A stretch of 64,000 nucleotides of DNA from Thioalkalivibrio versutus (GTDB lineage: Bacteria > Pseudomonadota > Gammaproteobacteria > Ectothiorhodospirales > Ectothiorhodospiraceae). Under the pieces are notes generated by a model. That model worked only from the letters and a program-made list of their open reading frames with translations. It was not told the DNA's origin and did not search any database. The position numbers and the translations under genes were made by a program. Location: assembly GCF_001999325.1 (NCBI RefSeq), contig NZ_MVAR01000022.1, positions 29,392 through 93,391 of the forward strand. Direction: 5' to 3'. Position 1 is the first letter of the stretch. Every line of letters begins with the position of its first letter. Shown here piece after piece: positions 57,155 through 64,000 of this stretch.

Positions 57155-58159
57155 ATGGAAACCACGATTGATATCACGCTGATCTGGGTCGTCATCATCG
57201 CCGTGGGCGTGATCGCCTACGTGCTGATGGACGGGTTCGACCTCGGGGTGGGGATCCTCTTCCCCTTCGCCCCGGGGGAGACCTCGCGCGACGTGATGAT
57301 GAACTCGGTCGCCCCGGTATGGGACGGCAACGAGACCTGGCTGATCCTCGGGGGTGCCGGGCTGCTGGCGGCCTTCCCGCTGGTCTACTCGGTGTTCCTG
57401 CCGGCGCTCTATATCGGGGTCTTCCTGATGCTGGCGGGGCTGATCTTCCGCGGTGTCGCGTTCGAATTCCGCTTCAAGGCGCATCGCTCCAAGTGGCTGT
57501 GGAATGCCGCGTTCGCGATCGGCTCGGCGGTGGCGGCCTTCGCCCAGGGCGCGGTCGTGGGTGCCTACATCCAGGGCTTCGAGATGGACGGGTTCAGTTT
57601 TGCCGGCGGACCGCTGGACTGGCTGACGCCCTTCACCGTGCTCACCGGGATCGGGCTGCTGGCGGGCTATGCCCTGCTGGGGGCCACCTGGCTGATCGTC
57701 AAGACCGAGGGCGAGACGCAGGCCTTTGCCTACCGCGTCGCGCCCTGGATGCTGGCGGCCGTGCTGCTGGTGTTCGGCGCGGTGAGTCTCATCACCCCGT
57801 TCATCGATCCGAAGGTGATGGAGCGCTGGATGGGAACCTGGCAGTACCTCTGGGTGCTCCCGGCCCTGGCGCTGTTCTCTTCCTGGATTCTGATTCGCGC
57901 GGTGCGCCGGCGCGACGAGGGGATCCCGTTCGTCGCCACGATTGCCCTGTTCATCACGACCTACCTGGGCCTGCTGGTGAGCAAGTGGCCGTACGTGGTG
58001 CCGCCGGACTACACCTTCTGGGACGCCGCCTCGTCGCCGGATGCGCAGCTGTTCATCCTGGTGGGGGCGCTGTTCGTGATCCCGATTATCCTGGGCTACA
58101 CCGCGTGGACCTACTGGGTCTTCCGCGGGAAGGTGACCCCGGAGACCGGCTATCACTAG
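57155..58159 (+). CDS. cydB: Cytochrome bd-type quinol oxidase subunit II (CydB)
   Basis: A 334-residue membrane partner of CydA. VLMDGFDLGVGILFPF, SVAPVWDGNETWLILGGAGL and FRGVAFEFRFKA are the family marks, with the Asp and Glu of the proton channel intact. It starts four bases after cydA behind GAAAGGAGC. It ends well before the regulator gene, and the 219 bases between hold nothing I can name. Confidence 0.95.
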   Translation: METTIDITLIWVVIIAVGVIAYVLMDGFDLGVGILFPFAPGETSRDVMMNSVAPVWDGNETWLILGGAGLLAAFPLVYSVFLPALYIGVFLMLAGLIFRGVAFEFRFKAHRSKWLWNAAFAIGSAVAAFAQGAVVGAYIQGFEMDGFSFAGGPLDWLTPFTVLTGIGLLAGYALLGATWLIVKTEGETQAFAYRVAPWMLAAVLLVFGAVSLITPFIDPKVMERWMGTWQYLWVLPALALFSSWILIRAVRRRDEGIPFVATIALFITTYLGLLVSKWPYVVPPDYTFWDAASSPDAQLFILVGALFVIPIILGYTAWTYWVFRGKVTPETGYH

Positions 58160-58378
58160 GTCGATTCCAGCCCGCGCCCGACCCGGAGCCGATCGTGGCC
58201 TCACGGGTTTGGCCTCCGGGGCTGCGGCGGCCAGGCCGTGGCCGCCGTTCGGGGCTTGGGTTCGCGGGTCTGGCGGGATGCACGCCGAGGGGTCGGGAAA
58301 TCTGCCCGGGTCGGCGGCGGCACGGTGGAGCGGCCGCGGCGAGTCTTCAAATGGGGCGCAAGGTACGGGGGTGAACCC

Positions 58379-59857
58379 ATGCCGTTGAACATCACTCGAC
58401 TGAACGTGTCTATTGGGCAGCGCGACGGTGACGTTACGAGCATCGGAAGCGCATTCCTGGACCCCCTTGTGCGAGGCAAAGTGACGAGCATCACGAAGAA
58501 GGCGCCGGAACCGCAGGACACGCATGTCGAGACCCTGCGGCAGGTACTGGAGGGGTTCCGGGAGCCGGCGATCCTGCTGTCGCCGGACTACCGCATTCTG
58601 GCCGCCAATGGGGCGTACCAGCGTGTCTACGGGACCGATCGCGACGGCTCGGGTCGCACCTGTTTCGAGGCCTCGCATGGCTTCCGCCGCCCCTGTGACG
58701 AGGCGGGCGAATCCTGTCCCCTGCGGGCGGCCCTGGGCAGTGGCCACCGCGAACGCGTCCTGCATGTGCACCACACCGAGGCCGGGCGCGAGCACGTGGA
58801 TGTCGAGTTGTTGCCGATCCGGGGCGAGGGCGGCGAGATACGCTACCTGATCGAACGGCTGCACCACATGCCCGTCTCGACGCCGCAGGCGGGTAGCGGC
58901 GGGCTGGTCGGACGCTCGAAGGCCTTCAATGCCATGCTGGGGCTGATCAGCCGGGTGGCGCCGAGCAATGCCTCGGCCCTGCTGCTCGGCGAGTCGGGAA
59001 CCGGCAAGGAACTGATTGCCCGGGCCATTCACGAGGCGAGTCCGCGCCAGCAGTTGCCGTTCGTGCCCGTGGAGTGCTCGGGCCTGACCGAAACCCTGTT
59101 CGAAAGCGAGCTGTTCGGACATGAGCGGGGGGCCTTCACCGGTGCGACCTCGGCCAAGGCCGGCCTGGTGGAGGCCGCAGCCGGCGGCACCCTGTTTCTC
59201 GACGAGGTGGGGGATATCCCGCTGAGCCAGCAGGTCAAGCTGCTGCGCCTGCTGGAGACCCATGCCTATCGTCGGGTCGGGGGGGTCGAGTCGCGGCGGG
59301 CGGATTTCCGCCTGGTTTGTGCGACCCACCGTGACCTCGAGTCCATGGTGCGGGCCGGCGATTTCCGCGAGGACCTCTACTACCGCATCAATACCTTCCC
59401 GATCGAAGTGCCCCCGCTGCGCGAGCGAGCCGAGGACATCCCCTTGCTGGTGGAGGCCCTCAGCGAGCGTCTGGACCTGGCCGTGCCGCCGCGTCTCGAA
59501 GACGAGGCCCTGAAGATCCTCGGGCAATACCCCTTCCCCGGCAACGTGCGCGAGCTGCGCAACATCCTCGAGCGTGCGGCATTGCTGGCGGACGGCGAGG
59601 CGATCCGTCCGGAGCACCTGCCGGATCGGGTCCGGGAAGGAGGGCGGGCCGGCGGAGGGGAGGCCGGTGGCCTGGATGGCTTGCTCCATCCGCAGTCCCT
59701 GCGCCCCCTGGAAGAGATCGAACGCGAATACCTGCGGCATGCCGCCGCAGTGTATCCGGGCGATCGCCGGGCGCTGGCGAAAACCCTGGGGATTAGCGAA
59801 CGCAGCCTGTATCGGCGCCTGCGCCAGCTCGAAGGCGAGGGCGGCGAAGGCCACTGA
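58379..59857 (+). CDS. PAS-domain sigma-54-dependent transcriptional activator
   Basis: A 492-residue enhancer-binding protein. A PAS domain (about 51-165) holds a Cys/His cluster: C95, H100, C106 and C113 in [20 protein letters not shown]. The AAA+ domain has Walker A GESGTGKE (204-211), the sigma-54-contact loop GAFTGA (251-256), Walker [14 protein letters not shown] and the sensor region [11 protein letters not shown]. The C-terminus is a Fis-type helix-turn-helix ([18 protein letters not shown]). The start is ATG 58379 with a poor ribosome site. It follows cydAB and is the likely activator of the sigma-54-type promoters upstream of cydA and sqr. The signal may be redox, oxygen or sulfide sensed by the PAS cluster. 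Confidence 0.9.
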   Translation: MPLNITRLNVSIGQRDGDVTSIGSAFLDPLVRGKVTSITKKAPEPQDTHVETLRQVLEGFREPAILLSPDYRILAANGAYQRVYGTDRDGSGRTCFEASHGFRRPCDEAGESCPLRAALGSGHRERVLHVHHTEAGREHVDVELLPIRGEGGEIRYLIERLHHMPVSTPQAGSGGLVGRSKAFNAMLGLISRVAPSNASALLLGESGTGKELIARAIHEASPRQQLPFVPVECSGLTETLFESELFGHERGAFTGATSAKAGLVEAAAGGTLFLDEVGDIPLSQQVKLLRLLETHAYRRVGGVESRRADFRLVCATHRDLESMVRAGDFREDLYYRINTFPIEVPPLRERAEDIPLLVEALSERLDLAVPPRLEDEALKILGQYPFPGNVRELRNILERAALLADGEAIRPEHLPDRVREGGRAGGGEAGGLDGLLHPQSLRPLEEIEREYLRHAAAVYPGDRRALAKTLGISERSLYRRLRQLEGEGGEGH

Positions 59858-60033
59858 GATGGCCCACCAGGACGAGGCGGGTTGTGCCCCGCCCGTCCGT
59901 GGTCGAACGGGGTCCGGGGGAGCGGCCGGGCGACGTGTCACGAGCCCGTCATGAGCGACGGGGACGCTGAAGTACCGCCACAAGAATTCGCAAAACACCA
60001 AGTACCGAGAGAAAAACCGAACTGGAGCCTGTC

Positions 60034-60690
60034 ATGAAAAAGACCGCAATCACGCTGTCTCTCTCCGCCGCCCTCCTGGCGACCCCGATGCTGGCCTCGG
60101 CCGAGCCGCTGTCGTTCGGCGAGCAGCAGACCATCCGCTCGATGGCCAGTGCCGGCATCGGCCAGGCCATCGTCAACCAGATGGGGGCCGGGTCGATGGC
60201 CGTGATCAACAACCCGTCGCCGATCTGCGGCGCCCTGGCCGGCGGTCTGGGTGCATCCATGCTGTCTGCCGACCCGCAGGCGGGATTCCGCATCGCCACC
60301 CTGCGCTCCGCTGACGATGCCGTGGCCGCGGTGGACGTGACCGCGGACAAGGAGGTGGCCTACCTGGCGTTGGGCGGCGAGCTGGACCGCGAGGAGAACG
60401 TTGCCCTGGCCCACGCGTATCTGCAGGAACTCGCGGCCTCCGAATGGGACGGCACGCTGGTGCTGCATATCTCCTCGTGGATGCAGAAGCAGGTCCAGGC
60501 CGTCGCGGAGGCAGACACGACCGTGGCCGACTATCTTCAGGGGGTCAACATGGTGGCGCTCCAGCCCGACCTGGATGCGGGTCAGGCGGTGATGCTGGGC
60601 GTGAACTTCGACGGGGAGAGCTTCACGACCGAGAAGATGGGTCGCCAGGACATGCGCGAGGACCTGGTGGAGCTGTTCCGCCGCATGTGA
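60034..60690 (+). CDS. Exported protein of unknown function
   Basis: A 218-residue protein with a clear signal peptide (MKKTAITLSLSAALLATPML, cleavage near ASA-EP). The mature chain contains MASAGIGQAIVNQMGAGS, one Cys (PICGALAG) and a long helical segment. GGAGCCTG lies before the ATG. I recognise no family. It sits alone between the sigma-54 regulator and the peroxiredoxin, ending at a GC hairpin (60706-60732). Confidence 0.72.
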   Translation: MKKTAITLSLSAALLATPMLASAEPLSFGEQQTIRSMASAGIGQAIVNQMGAGSMAVINNPSPICGALAGGLGASMLSADPQAGFRIATLRSADDAVAAVDVTADKEVAYLALGGELDREENVALAHAYLQELAASEWDGTLVLHISSWMQKQVQAVAEADTTVADYLQGVNMVALQPDLDAGQAVMLGVNFDGESFTTEKMGRQDMREDLVELFRRM

Positions 60691-60705
60691 GTGGGCGCGC
60701 GGTGG

Positions 60706-60732
60706 GCCGGATGGGCACAACGCCTGTCCGGC
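60706..60732 (+). terminator. Hairpin after the exported protein gene
   Basis: GCCGGATGGGC and GCCTGTCCGGC pair with one mismatch around ACAAC, 16 bases past the stop, followed by TCCCTGTT. Weak T tail, so a moderate call. Confidence 0.5.
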
Positions 60733-60734
60733 TC

Positions 60735-60830
60735 CCTGTTAGAAAAAGACTATTGGCCCGTTAAAGAATTAGTAATTCACTAAATACGGAATTGCATATA
60801 AAGTAATCGGTACATGGAGGCAACGCCCCA
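60735..60830 (+). promoter_or_regulatory. AT-rich promoter region of the peroxiredoxin gene
   Basis: This stretch (TTAGAAAAAGACTATTGG, then AATTAGTAATTCACTAAATA, GCATATAAAGTAAT) is far richer in A/T than anything near it. TTCACT and TAAAGT are 17 bases apart and could be a sigma-70 pair; TATAAA inside the same block is another -10 option. The pattern suits a strong promoter for a highly expressed stress gene. No operator is clear. Confidence 0.5.
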
Positions 60831-60874
60831 TGAGATACCGAATCAATCTCTAAACCGAAAGAAAGGAGTACATC

Positions 60875-61501
60875 ATGGCACTGCATTTGGGCGATACCGC
60901 ACCGAATTTCCAGATTGACACCACCAAGGGCAAGATCGATTTCCACGAGTGGATCGGCGACTCCTGGTGCTTCTTCTTCAGCCACCCGGCCGACTTCACC
61001 CCGGTGTGCACCACCGAGATGGGTCGTACCGCGCAGCTGGCCAAGCAGTTCGCGGACCGCAACACCAAGCCGCTGGGTCTGTCGACGGATACGGTCGAGG
61101 AACACAACAAGTGGATTGAAGACGTCAACGACACCCAGGACACCACGCTGGAGTTCCCGATCGTCGCGGATGCCGACAAGAAGATCTCGGAGCTCTACGA
61201 GATGATCCACCCGGGCGAGAGCGAGACCGCCGCCGTGCGTTCGGTCTACATCATCGACCCGAACAAGAAGATCCGTCTGATGATGACCTACCCGATGTCG
61301 GTGGGCCGCAACTTCGACGAGATCCTGCGCGTGATCGATGCGCTGCAGACCGGTGACAAGCATGGCATCGCAACCCCGGCTGACTGGACCCCGGGTGCTC
61401 GCGTGATCATCCCGCCGACGGTCAGCAACGAGGACGCGCAGAAGAAGTTCCCGCAGGGCTTCGAGGAGATCCGCTCCTACCTGCGCTACACCAAGGTCTG
61501 A
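60875..61501 (+). CDS. 1-Cys peroxiredoxin (Prx6 type)
   Basis: A 208-residue thiol peroxidase that reduces hydrogen peroxide and organic peroxides. The active-site block is FFFSHPADFTPVCTTEMG, with Cys45 as peroxidatic residue; the C-terminal dimerisation part (ADWTPGARVIIPPTVS) is Prx6-like. No resolving Cys is present, as expected for 1-Cys enzymes. The start follows GAAAGGAGTACATC. Codons are strongly biased to the GC-rich preferred set, as for an abundant protein. It ends at the terminator at 61563. Confidence 0.95.
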   Translation: MALHLGDTAPNFQIDTTKGKIDFHEWIGDSWCFFFSHPADFTPVCTTEMGRTAQLAKQFADRNTKPLGLSTDTVEEHNKWIEDVNDTQDTTLEFPIVADADKKISELYEMIHPGESETAAVRSVYIIDPNKKIRLMMTYPMSVGRNFDEILRVIDALQTGDKHGIATPADWTPGARVIIPPTVSNEDAQKKFPQGFEEIRSYLRYTKV

Positions 61502-61562
61502 TCCGGACCAACCAGCAGCCTCGCCCGACTACGGGCGGGGCCGTTCTCCCCAGGTGGGAGCA

Positions 61563-61584
61563 GGGGCCGCAAGGCCCCTTTTTT
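61563..61584 (+). terminator. Intrinsic terminator of the peroxiredoxin gene
   Basis: GGGGCC and GGCCCC form a stem around GCAA, followed by TTTTTT. A further GC hairpin (GCCTCGCCCG with CGGGCGGGGC) lies just before it at 61519-61542. Confidence 0.9.
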
Positions 61585-61625
61585 GTGTCTGTCGGTTACG
61601 CCTGGATACGGCGAACCGCTCGTCT

Positions 61626-62126
61626 TCAGCGGCCCAGCCCGGTCAGGCGGGCGGGTTCGAGGATCTCGATCCAGTAGCCGTCGAGGTCCTTCACGAAGGC
61701 GATGTCCTTCAGGCCGCCTTCGTCGGGGCGCTTCACGAACTCGACGTTGTTCTGGTCGAACCAGCGCACGGCGGCGTCCAGGTCCGGGACCGAGAAGCAG
61801 ATGTGGCCGAAGCCCTGCGGCTCCTCGTTGCCGTCGTGGTAGTGGAAGTCCGCGTCGTTCTCGGTGCCGTAGTTGTAGGTCAGCTCAAGGATGCCGCGCT
61901 GGCTGAACATCCAGCGGGTGGCCTCGCCGGCGTCCTTCGGCGGCTGCGGTTCGTCCTCGCCAAGCTGCGCGAGGAAGTAGAGCGTGAACTCGAACTCCGG
62001 GAAGTCCAGGGTCTTCACCAGCTCCATGCCGAACACGCGCTGGTAGAAGTCCAGCGCCTTCTGTGGGTCCTTCACGCGCAGCATGGTGTGGTTGAAGCGA
62101 AAGCCTGCGGTGGGATTGTCGCTCAT
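61626..62126 (-). CDS. gloA: Lactoylglutathione lyase (glyoxalase I)
   Basis: A 166-residue metalloenzyme that isomerises the methylglyoxal-glutathione hemithioacetal to lactoylglutathione. Metal ligands are His in FNHTMLRVKD, Glu in GILELTYNYG, His in GFGHICFSV and Glu in YWIEILEP. The insert with PPKDAGEATRWMFSQ marks the longer, Zn-type (eukaryote-like) subgroup. ATG 62126 follows CAAGGACGCAC. It is monocistronic, convergent with the peroxiredoxin gene. Confidence 0.95.
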   Translation of the reverse strand: MSDNPTAGFRFNHTMLRVKDPQKALDFYQRVFGMELVKTLDFPEFEFTLYFLAQLGEDEPQPPKDAGEATRWMFSQRGILELTYNYGTENDADFHYHDGNEEPQGFGHICFSVPDLDAAVRWFDQNNVEFVKRPDEGGLKDIAFVKDLDGYWIEILEPARLTGLGR

Positions 62127-62301
62127 GGTGCGTCCTTGTCTCGGCCAAAGGGGGTGTCCCGGAAGACTGGAACACAGGCGGCGAGGTTCCCTCAAGTGCG
62201 CCCGTCACGCGTTGCGCTCGGAGCGAGGGGCTCCGGCACCGCGAGTCGCACAGGTAGCGTCGCTGGCTTCAGGGAGTGCCCCGGCGCCGGTGGCTGCGTC
62301 G

Positions 62302-62733
62302 GGAGATCGCCACGGCGCTGCGCGCCTCGCGATGACGGGATTTGTGACGCGCCCGGCCAGTTCATTGTCCGTCACTGCGAGGAGGCGCAGCCGACGTGGC
62401 AGTCTGTTGGAGGTACTCTCCGGCGGCGAGGCAGCGTTGGGAGATCGCTTCGCTTCGCTCGCGATGACGGGAGGCGTGGCCCTGGTGGGGCGGTTGGGGC
62501 TGTGTCACCGCGAGGAGGTGCAGCCGACGCCGGCAGTCTGTTGAGGATGCCCCGACGCCGGAGGCGGCGTTGGGCGATTGCTTCGCGATGCGCGCAATGA
62601 CGGGATGGTGGAGCGGCCGGGAACACACATCCCCGTCACTGCGAGGAGGCGTAGCCGACGTGGCAGCCTGTCGGGGTTACCCCGGCGCCGGGGACGCGTG
62701 GGGTGCTCGCTTCGCGGCGCTCGCGATGACGGG
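62302..62733. repeat. Tandem array of interspersed repeat units
   Basis: Arms of the main repeat family alternate: inverted arms ending in GCGATGACGGG near 62341, 62472, 62604 and 62733, and direct arms starting GTCACTGCGAGGAGGCGCAG or close variants near 62371, 62505 and 62634. The unit of about 130 bases is therefore repeated three times. Facing arms in each unit can form hairpins. This array fills most of the 714-base gap 62127-62840, which has no gene. Confidence 0.82.
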
Positions 62734-62840
62734 ATGCTGGGCTTGGGGCGCGTGCCCGCGTCCAAAAGCACCGTCATCCCGGAAACCGCGCAGCGGTTAT
62801 CCGGGATCTCCCGGGGCAGGCATGGCGTTCGTCGGTTCGG

Positions 62841-63515
62841 CTACTGCCGGCAGAACGGCCAGACCTGGTAGAAGCGCCGGCAGCGGAACTCGGACTCGCA
62901 GCTCTGTAGCTGGGACTCGTAGCGGTCGGCGCGCTGCGCCACCTGACGGGCCGCCGCCCGGACCTGCGGCTTGCTCTGGTAGCTGCCGCGGTTATAGCCG
63001 CCCTGGCCCTCGTGGTAGGCGAGGTAGAGGTGTTCCGAGTTGTACAGCGACACCCCGGTCATGCGCTGGGTGCGGGCGTTGTACCAGCCGATGAAGTCGG
63101 TCGCGTGCTTCATGTGCGAACGTCGCGCGAAGCGGCTTCCGGCATCGTCCTGGTACTCGCCCCAGACCGGGTCCTGGGCCTGGGCATAGCCCCGGGCGGA
63201 GGAGGGGCGGCTCCACGGGATGAAGCCGAGCAGACGCTCGCGGTCCGGGCGCACGTGGCTGCGGAAGGAGGACTCCTGCTGGATGAACGACATCTGGGTC
63301 GCGATCGGCGTGCCCCATTCCCGCTCGGAATCTCGCGCATGATCGTACCAGCGCGGCTGCTCGCGGAAGATCTCGCAGATGTTGCTCTGGTCATCGGGCG
63401 GGGAGGGCGACAGCATGGAACACCCGGCGGTGATGGCTGCCAGCGCCAGCAGCAGCCCGGCCCGCAAAATGGCGACGACCGCCCGCCGCGTCTTCCTTGA
63501 TTCTGCCTTGTCCAC
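62841..63515 (-). CDS. Lysozyme-like/SLT-fold lipoprotein
   Basis: A 224-residue lipoprotein: signal with lipobox ITAGC, then a domain of the lytic transglycosylase/lysozyme-like fold. QMSFIQQESSFRSH carries the expected catalytic Glu, followed by RGYAQAQDPVWGEYQ, DFIGWYNARTQRMTGVS and YLAYHEGQGGYNRGSY. It should act on peptidoglycan from the outer membrane. I start at GTG 63515 (GGGAGA ribosome site), because the upstream ATG at 63647 precedes a non-signal-like stretch. The C-terminus has three Cys (SCESEFRCRRFYQVWPFC). It is convergent to none; repeats lie on both sides. Confidence 0.82.
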   Translation of the reverse strand: MDKAESRKTRRAVVAILRAGLLLALAAITAGCSMLSPSPPDDQSNICEIFREQPRWYDHARDSEREWGTPIATQMSFIQQESSFRSHVRPDRERLLGFIPWSRPSSARGYAQAQDPVWGEYQDDAGSRFARRSHMKHATDFIGWYNARTQRMTGVSLYNSEHLYLAYHEGQGGYNRGSYQSKPQVRAAARQVAQRADRYESQLQSCESEFRCRRFYQVWPFCRQ

Positions 63516-63702
63516 CCGAATCTCCCGCCCGGTTCCCCAATGGCCCGCGAGTATAAAGCACTCGCGACGAGGGCAATGGGTTCCCCGTGCGCCGAGCCTG
63601 CTTCCGGAGCTTGCCTGCGGGGCCGCGCAACGACAGGGTCGCGTCACCCGCCATCGAGAGCGGCTTTAAGCGATCTCCCGCCGCGGTCCCCGGGCCGGGG
63701 TG

Positions 63703-63818
63703 GCCCCGCAAGACTGCCACTTCGGCTGCGCCTCCTCGCCGTGACGGGAGCGGGGAGGCGCGGTCCCGGCGCGCTCACATCCCCGTCATCGCGAGGCGTG
63801 CAGCGCCGCGGCGATCTC
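63703..63818. repeat. Interspersed repeat arms
   Basis: An inverted arm with GACTGCCACTTCGGCTGCGC ending in CGTGACGGG (63710-63746) and a direct arm CCCGTCATCGCGAGGCGTGC (63782-63801) through GCGGCGATCTCC, of the same family as at 62302. They occupy the region upstream of the lipoprotein gene; no gene is seen in 63516-64000. Confidence 0.75.
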
Positions 63819-63924
63819 CGTCCGGGGCCACCGGAACCGGCCATCGTGCGCGGTGTCAGGGTTCATCGAATCCGGCCGTCTGTGTGGGAGTGGCCCTGCC
63901 CGAGAGGGGCCAGGCCGGATCTCC

Positions 63925-64000
63925 CGGTAGGAGCTTGCTTGCTGGCGAAGCCACGCCATTGTCGGACGCGGGCAGGGGCGTTCGCCTGCAAGCAGGCTCC
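63925..64000. repeat. REP-like palindromic element at the window edge
   Basis: GTAGGAGCTTGCTTGCTGGC on the left and GCAAGCAGGCTCC on the right face each other across about 40 bases, the classic pattern of Pseudomonas-type REP elements. The right end is cut by the window. A related element lies at 29388-29465. Confidence 0.72.

Noticed and set aside
55766..60001. A 1,411-codon open frame on the minus strand across cydA, cydB, the regulator and the exported-protein promoter
   Set aside because: Its translation is rich in Arg/Gly/His/Pro/Gln without domains and it is antisense to four clearly recognised features; long antisense frames are expected in GC-rich DNA.
62302..62733. CRISPR-like array suggested by regularly spaced repeats
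   Set aside because: Units are about 130 bases, arms alternate in orientation, spacers are not unique short sequences, and no cas gene is present.

Overview
The window is GC-rich, densely coded DNA from a gammaproteobacterium. The block mutS / pncC (cinA C-terminal type) / recA / recX / alaS / lysC / csrA / tRNA-Ser is the classic gammaproteobacterial order. The accessory content suggests a salt-, sodium- and sulfide-exposed organism: trehalose synthesis, an Mrp-type antiporter, a very large mechanosensitive channel, a Ca/Na-type P-ATPase, a Tat-exported sulfide:quinone-oxidoreductase-like flavoprotein and a bd oxidase. A haloalkaliphilic sulfur oxidiser of the Ectothiorhodospiraceae (Thioalkalivibrio-like) fits best; this is inference from gene content, not a phylogenetic result.

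Layout. 1-5935 (minus): treY-treZ and a GH15 hydrolase that runs off the left edge. 6147-16765: two small unknown genes, ettA, a CaCA exchanger, a heme oxygenase/bacteriophytochrome pair whose output is a GGDEF cyclase, a P2-type ATPase and an exported alpha/beta hydrolase. 16854-24153 (minus): eight translationally coupled genes of a variant Mrp antiporter with three D-type subunits and no full-length MrpA. 24197-31344 (minus): an IalB-family protein, then a set matching decaprenyl-phosphoryl-D-arabinose synthesis (UbiA-type transferase, DprE1-like, DprE2-like, HAD phosphatase) with a flippase-like protein and an ArnT-like glycosyltransferase. 31468-34355 (plus): lipoprotein and three membrane proteins.

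34615-50417: fdxA, a decayed outer-membrane efflux gene, mutS, PilZ, pncC, an MscK-like channel, recA-recX, alaS, lysC, csrA and tRNA-Ser(GCU). Two matching minus-strand elements (38530-38650 and 39898-40012), each with a C-rich hairpin followed by an intrinsic terminator, look like a pair of homologous small RNAs. 50582-59857: cydDC and an SQR-like gene on the minus strand, divergent from cydAB and a sigma-54 enhancer-binding regulator. The 368-bp gap between sqr and cydA holds two facing sigma-54-type promoter matches and two inverted-repeat sites between them, so sulfide oxidation and bd oxidase may form one regulated unit. 60034-64000: an exported unknown protein, a 1-Cys peroxiredoxin, glyoxalase I, a lysozyme-like lipoprotein and dense interspersed repeats.

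Overall, osmotic and sodium homeostasis (treYZ, Mrp, MscK-like, CaCA, P-ATPase) and quinol-linked respiration (SQR, CydAB, CydDC) are the two main physiological themes. Light/c-di-GMP signalling (BphO, BphP-GGDEF, PilZ) and CsrA add regulatory layers.
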